From positions 5,212,001 to 5,276,000 of the forward strand of contig NZ_CP011456.1 in assembly GCF_001277295.1 (NCBI RefSeq): a stretch of 64,000 bases of DNA, in the 5' to 3' direction. Positions 60,672 through 64,000 of the stretch are shown one piece after another. This DNA is from Anabaena sp. WA102 (GTDB taxonomy: Bacteria; Cyanobacteriota; Cyanobacteriia; Cyanobacteriales; Nostocaceae). The position numbers and the translations under genes are program-made. The notes under the pieces are model-generated. The model was not told where the DNA came from. It ran no database searches and saw only the letters and a list, made by a program, of their open reading frames with translations. Position 1 is the stretch's first letter, and the number at the start of each line of letters is the position of its first letter.

Positions 60672-60863
60672 CTGTAGTTACCTCATGATATTTGAAATAC
60701 TATATTATACTAAATTCTACTATATTTGTGTTAAATTTTGTCTAAATTGTGTACTAAATCCTACTTTAGTGTAAAAAAAAGTCAGGCACTATTGTAAAAT
60801 ATTAAATACAAGCAAACAATTCTAAAACAGTTTATTTACTTAAAAAATCATTGTAATACCACT

Positions 60864-62096
60864 ATGAAAAAAATACTCAAAGGTCGGCGACCATTTTTAT
60901 TTTCTTTTTTCTTAACTATTTTTTTAATTTTCTTAATGGTGTTAACTAGCTCCCCTATGTTTAAAAATGGACAGTTAATCTCACTAGCAGAAACACTCAT
61001 CAAAAATCCAAGTTTCCTTCCGAGTATTAATCTATGGGTTGTTCCTCCTAAATTTGATAGTGCTAACAATTTTTCTGATGGATTAGCAGTAGTATTGATC
61101 AATGGAAAAATAGGTTATGTTGACAAACAAGGTAAGCAAGTTATACCTGCTAAATTTGATTGTGGAAACGAATTTTCAGAAGGACTTGCAGCAGTCAACA
61201 TGGGAGGAACATTTAGCATTGAAAATAATGGTTGTATACCGGGTGTAGGTAAATGGGGTTATATTAATAAACAAGGTGAAGTAGTTATTCCTATACAATT
61301 TGATCATGCTTCAAGCTTTACTGAAGAAATGGGTAGAGTAAAGATAGGTGATAAATGGGGTTTTATTAGCAAAGAAGGTAAACAAATCATTCCAGCAAAT
61401 TTTGATCGTGTACTTCCTTTTAACGAAGGACTTGCGGCGGTCAATATTGGAGCTACATCAGGTTTTAGTCCGGGACCAAATGTAGGTGGTAAATGGGGTT
61501 TTATTGATAGGCAAGGCAAACAAATTATTCCAATTGAATTTGGTCAAACTACTTCTTTTTATGAAGGTTTAGCTTCAGTTATTGAACAAAAAACAGATGG
61601 TACTTTCTTAGATCCATTTGGTCTTGGTGGTAAAATTGGGTTTCTTAATAAGGAAGGTAAACTCATTATTCCATACCAATTTGATGAAAGGATGATAGCA
61701 GGAGTTAATCAGGTATTTTTCGAGGGACTAGCAGGAGTATTAGTTAATTGGAAATGGGGCTTTATTAATCATCAAGGAACATTGCTTATTCCTCCTCAAT
61801 TTGAGAATATTATTGTTTTTAGAGAAGGATTAGCACCAGTTCAAATTAATGGTAAATGGGGTTTTATAGATAAAGTGGGACGATTTATTATTTCTCCTAA
61901 GTTTGATTTTGCTGCTACTTTTAAAGAAGGTTTGGCTCCTGTAAGAATTGGTGATAAATATCGCTATATAAATAAACAGGATAAGGAAGTTATTAGTCCT
62001 CAATTTGATTATGCTGATAGATTTAACGAAGGATTAGCAGCAGTACAAGTTAATGGTAAATGGGGTTATATTCGTAATCCTCTACAAAAATATTAG
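60864..62096 (+). CDS. Membrane-anchored WG-repeat protein
   Basis: The 410-residue protein has an N-terminal signal anchor (FSFFLTIFLIFLMVLTS) and about eight WG (KWGFI) repeats from residue about 60 (for example GKWGFIDRQGKQIIPIEF, GLAPVQINGKWGF), which form a beta-propeller-like or solenoid surface. WG repeats are of unknown function and often occur in exported or cell-surface proteins. The repeat region is regular with no break. It is divergent from the STAND ATPase; whether the two work together is unknown. Confidence 0.85.
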   Translation: MKKILKGRRPFLFSFFLTIFLIFLMVLTSSPMFKNGQLISLAETLIKNPSFLPSINLWVVPPKFDSANNFSDGLAVVLINGKIGYVDKQGKQVIPAKFDCGNEFSEGLAAVNMGGTFSIENNGCIPGVGKWGYINKQGEVVIPIQFDHASSFTEEMGRVKIGDKWGFISKEGKQIIPANFDRVLPFNEGLAAVNIGATSGFSPGPNVGGKWGFIDRQGKQIIPIEFGQTTSFYEGLASVIEQKTDGTFLDPFGLGGKIGFLNKEGKLIIPYQFDERMIAGVNQVFFEGLAGVLVNWKWGFINHQGTLLIPPQFENIIVFREGLAPVQINGKWGFIDKVGRFIISPKFDFAATFKEGLAPVRIGDKYRYINKQDKEVISPQFDYADRFNEGLAAVQVNGKWGYIRNPLQKY

Positions 62097-62215
62097 TTGT
62101 AGGTATGTTGGATAAAATGGCTCTACATATCATTAAAAATCCCATGATATTGATTCCGTTTTACCCAACGATTTGCTATGATAAAACTAACTAAACTTCT
62201 ATTATAGCAAATCTT

Positions 62216-62491
62216 ATGCCATCACCTAAGATTATTGAACTTGAACAAATATTACAAACTTACTCCATTGAAGATAAACAATGGTTATTACAACAGTTAA
62301 TTCAACAACTGGGATTAAATCATCAAGAAAAACCACCAGTAAATTATCAACAACAAGCAAAAGACATTATTGCAGAAACTATCAGTGAAGTTTTAGCTTT
62401 ATCCAACGACTGCGAAGAGGAAGTTTGGCAAAAATTTTATGCAGCCAGTGGAAGAATATCGGCAAAGTTAAATGAATCGGATTTATTATAA
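62216..62491 (+). CDS. Antitoxin of a PIN toxin module
   Basis: The 91-residue protein is helical and acidic, with IELEQILQTYSIEDKQWLLQ at the start and VWQKFYAASGRISAKLNESD at the end. Antitoxins of this kind bind PIN toxins via the C-terminal part. Its stop overlaps the toxin ATG by one base (TAATG), a typical coupled TA arrangement. A degenerate copy of its end is at 56672. Confidence 0.78.
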   Translation: MPSPKIIELEQILQTYSIEDKQWLLQQLIQQLGLNHQEKPPVNYQQQAKDIIAETISEVLALSNDCEEEVWQKFYAASGRISAKLNESDLL

Positions 62492-62934
62492 TGTCTTTTC
62501 AAAAATTTGATTCACCACTACCTTTAGTTATTGTAGATACATCTGTTTTCATCTCAGCTTTATTGAGTAAAAACCCAAATAGTGCGCCTTGTAAAATTAT
62601 TATATACTGGCGAGAAGGTAGATTTAACCTAGTAATTTCTCCACAACTATTAGAGGAATTAGTTGAAAAATTATTAGCAAAAAATATTGATAAGACTGAT
62701 ATTAAAGATATTTTAACAGCCATTTTTTATACGGCAATTAAAATTCAAGGTACTTATCAAGCGACAATCTTGGATAATATTGATCCTAATGATAATATGT
62801 TTTTAGCCGCAGCTTATGAAGTTAGTGCTGATTATTTAGTTTCTCTTGATAAAAAACATATTCTGCCATTAAAACATTATCACGGAACACAAATTTTATC
62901 ACCAGATTTATTTATCAGGATATTAGATAAATAA
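62491..62934 (+). CDS. PIN-domain toxin (COG1569 type)
   Basis: The 147-residue PIN-domain protein has the active-site acidic residues: Asp in VIVDTSVFISALLS, Glu in LLEELVEKLL, Asp in DPNDNMFLAAAYE and Asp in YLVSLDKK. PIN toxins are RNases that act on tRNA or mRNA. It directly follows its antitoxin. The active site is complete, in contrast with the remnant at 56672 and the fragment at 62915. Confidence 0.88.
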   Translation: MSFQKFDSPLPLVIVDTSVFISALLSKNPNSAPCKIIIYWREGRFNLVISPQLLEELVEKLLAKNIDKTDIKDILTAIFYTAIKIQGTYQATILDNIDPNDNMFLAAAYEVSADYLVSLDKKHILPLKHYHGTQILSPDLFIRILDK

Positions 62935-63080
62935 AATCAGTATATTGTATGTTGTGTAAAATTTTATCAAGAGCATTTTGAATAATATTAGTATCTAATA
63001 AATAACCCATTTAACCTCGTTTTACAGATTTATCAAAAATTTGCATTTGCTCTGGAGTCAAATCATTAAAGAAGTTAAAT
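62915..63080 (-). pseudogene. Fragment of a VapBC-type module
   Basis: On the minus strand, a frame ending DLTPEQMQIFDKSVKRG (63080-63011) is directly followed by an ATG reading MGYLLDTNIIQNALDKILH, the start of a PIN toxin, then stops at 62915 after 31 residues. Both parts are therefore truncated pieces of an antitoxin-PIN pair. The PIN part overlaps the end of the intact toxin gene. Confidence 0.75.
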
Positions 63081-63081
63081 T

Positions 63082-63387
63082 TTACGCAACTAAAGAAATA
63101 CGCTCTTCTCCTTTTTCAAGAATAAGACGATAACCACAAGATTGAACTATCTGTAAAAAATTACTAATGTTCATATCTTTTTGCTGACCAGAACAAATAT
63201 CTTGAATAACAGCAGGAGAAATATTAACTTCTTCGGCTAATTGAGCAATGGATATATGATCATTCTCCATAATAGAGATTAACAACTCAGATAGTAAAAA
63301 TTCCTGATATCCTGATGTAAATTTATCTTTAAAATCGGGGTTTTGCATCATTCTATCAAGAGTTGATAGTTGTTCAATTTTCTTCAT
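63082..63387 (-). CDS. XRE-like antitoxin or regulator
   Basis: The 101-residue protein has a helix-turn-helix (ISIAQLAEEVNISPAVIQDI, about residues 52-71) and a C-terminal strand pair, LRLILEKGEERISL-like, typical of HigA-like antitoxins. ATG 63387 has AAGGAGG six bases upstream, an excellent ribosome site. A 42-residue frame on the same strand overlaps its start by 14 bases, and may be the partner or the end of an upstream gene. The toxin partner is not evident. Confidence 0.75.
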   Translation of the reverse strand: MKKIEQLSTLDRMMQNPDFKDKFTSGYQEFLLSELLISIMENDHISIAQLAEEVNISPAVIQDICSGQQKDMNISNFLQIVQSCGYRLILEKGEERISLVA

Positions 63388-63502
63388 AATATCCTCCTTT
63401 TTGGTTACGTTTAATATAATCATTCATATAGTTGATAGCTTTTTCTTTCTGGTTTTTTGGTAATTCTTTCAGTAAAATGGTGAAAAATCTCTGAAATGAC
63501 AT
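63374..63502 (-). CDS. Small ORF upstream of and overlapping the XRE gene
   Basis: This 42-residue frame reads MSFQRFFTILLKELPKNQKE and ends GGYYEEN; it overlaps the XRE start. The protein is basic and helical; I cannot name it. It could be a DUF2281-like or antitoxin-like peptide, or a truncated toxin. It has no strong ribosome site. Confidence 0.4.
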   Translation of the reverse strand: MSFQRFFTILLKELPKNQKEKAINYMNDYIKRNQKGGYYEEN

Positions 63503-63541
63503 AATAATATTCATTCTGTCCGAATATAGTAATATTAGTTA

Positions 63542-63991
63542 ATGGTAAAATTCTACTATCGGGGCATGACAGACGAAAATGGTAAGCCCAAAATTGGTCG
63601 AAGTGCCAGACAATTAGGAGTTAGACTGGGTGATATTGATATAAATATTAAGCGAATGCCCGTAGATAGTCTAGATGAGCAAGGCTATTTATTACCAGAG
63701 TCAGAGCGTGAGTTTCAAGGTGAGCTTATTGATGTTGCCATTGTAAATACAGGGGGAATGTCCGTTTCCCTTTCCATTGAAGCTTTACCAGCACCTCGCA
63801 AACCTGCTAAATTTGGTGGATATGGAAAAGATCCCCTATGGCAAATTGATGATAGTAACATCACTGGAGATTTACAAGCTGTTCAGGATAGCCCAACCCA
63901 CGTTAGCATTTCGCCAAGAATTACAATGTTACTAGAAAGGTACGAATTAGCCTTGGCAAACACCCAAGATTATTGGGAAAGAATTGATTAG
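63542..63991 (+). CDS. Candidate Tse2-like ADP-ribosyltransferase toxin
   Basis: The 149-residue protein has features resembling the Tse2 fold: FYYRG near the N-terminus, then VNTGGMSVSLSIEALP and THVSISPRITM, corresponding by eye to the TGGTSVF and THYTIMPAKPM blocks of Pseudomonas Tse2. This is my reading from memory, not an alignment. It is divergent from the XRE/small-ORF pair with a 39-base gap, so the XRE protein might be a regulator. No type VI genes are visible. If correct it would be an NAD-dependent cell-growth inhibitor. Confidence 0.45.
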   Translation: MVKFYYRGMTDENGKPKIGRSARQLGVRLGDIDINIKRMPVDSLDEQGYLLPESEREFQGELIDVAIVNTGGMSVSLSIEALPAPRKPAKFGGYGKDPLWQIDDSNITGDLQAVQDSPTHVSISPRITMLLERYELALANTQDYWERID

Positions 63992-64000
63992 AACTAAATA

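Overview
The window looks like chromosomal DNA of a filamentous, probably heterocyst-forming (Nostocales-type) cyanobacterium. The evidence is the photosynthesis and carotenoid genes (ndhL, psbQ/CyanoQ, cruF), a tRNA-Leu(UAA) gene with a group I intron, an ECF sigma factor of SigG type with its anti-sigma factor, frequent GCGATCGC (HIP1) octamers, heptamer tandem repeats, and a heavy load of insertion sequences and MITE-like repeats. All identifications come from reading the sequence; no database search was run.

Layout. 1-5.2 kb: the 3'-truncated (by the window edge) gene of a cyclic-nucleotide-binding/C39-peptidase ABC exporter, preceded by a helix-turn-helix gene split by a 1318-bp IS4-like element, then an ORF-less structured RNA resembling the IscB omega RNA (HEARO). 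5.2-21 kb: mostly housekeeping genes (WD40 protein, recN, APH-like kinase, rplY, purA, trnL-UAA, ndhL-DUF3007-trpA, nucleotidyltransferase, rplU-rpmA) separated by repeat-rich spacers and a second HEARO-like RNA. 21-27 kb: cruF, htpX, crcB and a PaO/TIC55-like Rieske oxygenase. 27-35 kb is accessory: a nuclease-like/TPR/double-GUN4 fusion, an IS982-like element with a truncated HEPN gene, a HigBA-type toxin-antitoxin pair, a Uma2 protein and a dense repeat field.

36.5-51.3 kb appears to be a metal (zinc)-limitation island: a second threonyl-tRNA synthetase with a Fur/Zur-type palindrome at its start, a CobW/COG0523 metallochaperone, folE, hisI, a second divergent G3E GTPase and two atypical metallophosphoesterases, all on the minus strand, with hemB carrying its own Fur/Zur-type palindrome. 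A second copy of the 1318-bp IS cuts this row between thrS and cobW. An IS200/605-type tnpB, itself interrupted by a 2.2-kb group II intron, sits between the thrS cluster and hemB.

51.4-64 kb: a ThiO-like oxidase, CyanoQ, an L,D-transpeptidase, sigG with its anti-sigma gene, a radical-SAM (SPL family)/methyltransferase pair, a divergent STAND ATPase and WG-repeat protein, and a toxin-antitoxin-rich end with an intact PIN module, fragments of two others, an XRE antitoxin and a Tse2-like candidate ADP-ribosyltransferase toxin. The main themes are zinc-sparing metabolism interrupted by transposition, RNA-guided-nuclease relics (two HEARO-like RNAs, one tnpB and several palindromic ends), and MITE families whose insertion boundaries can be read to the base.
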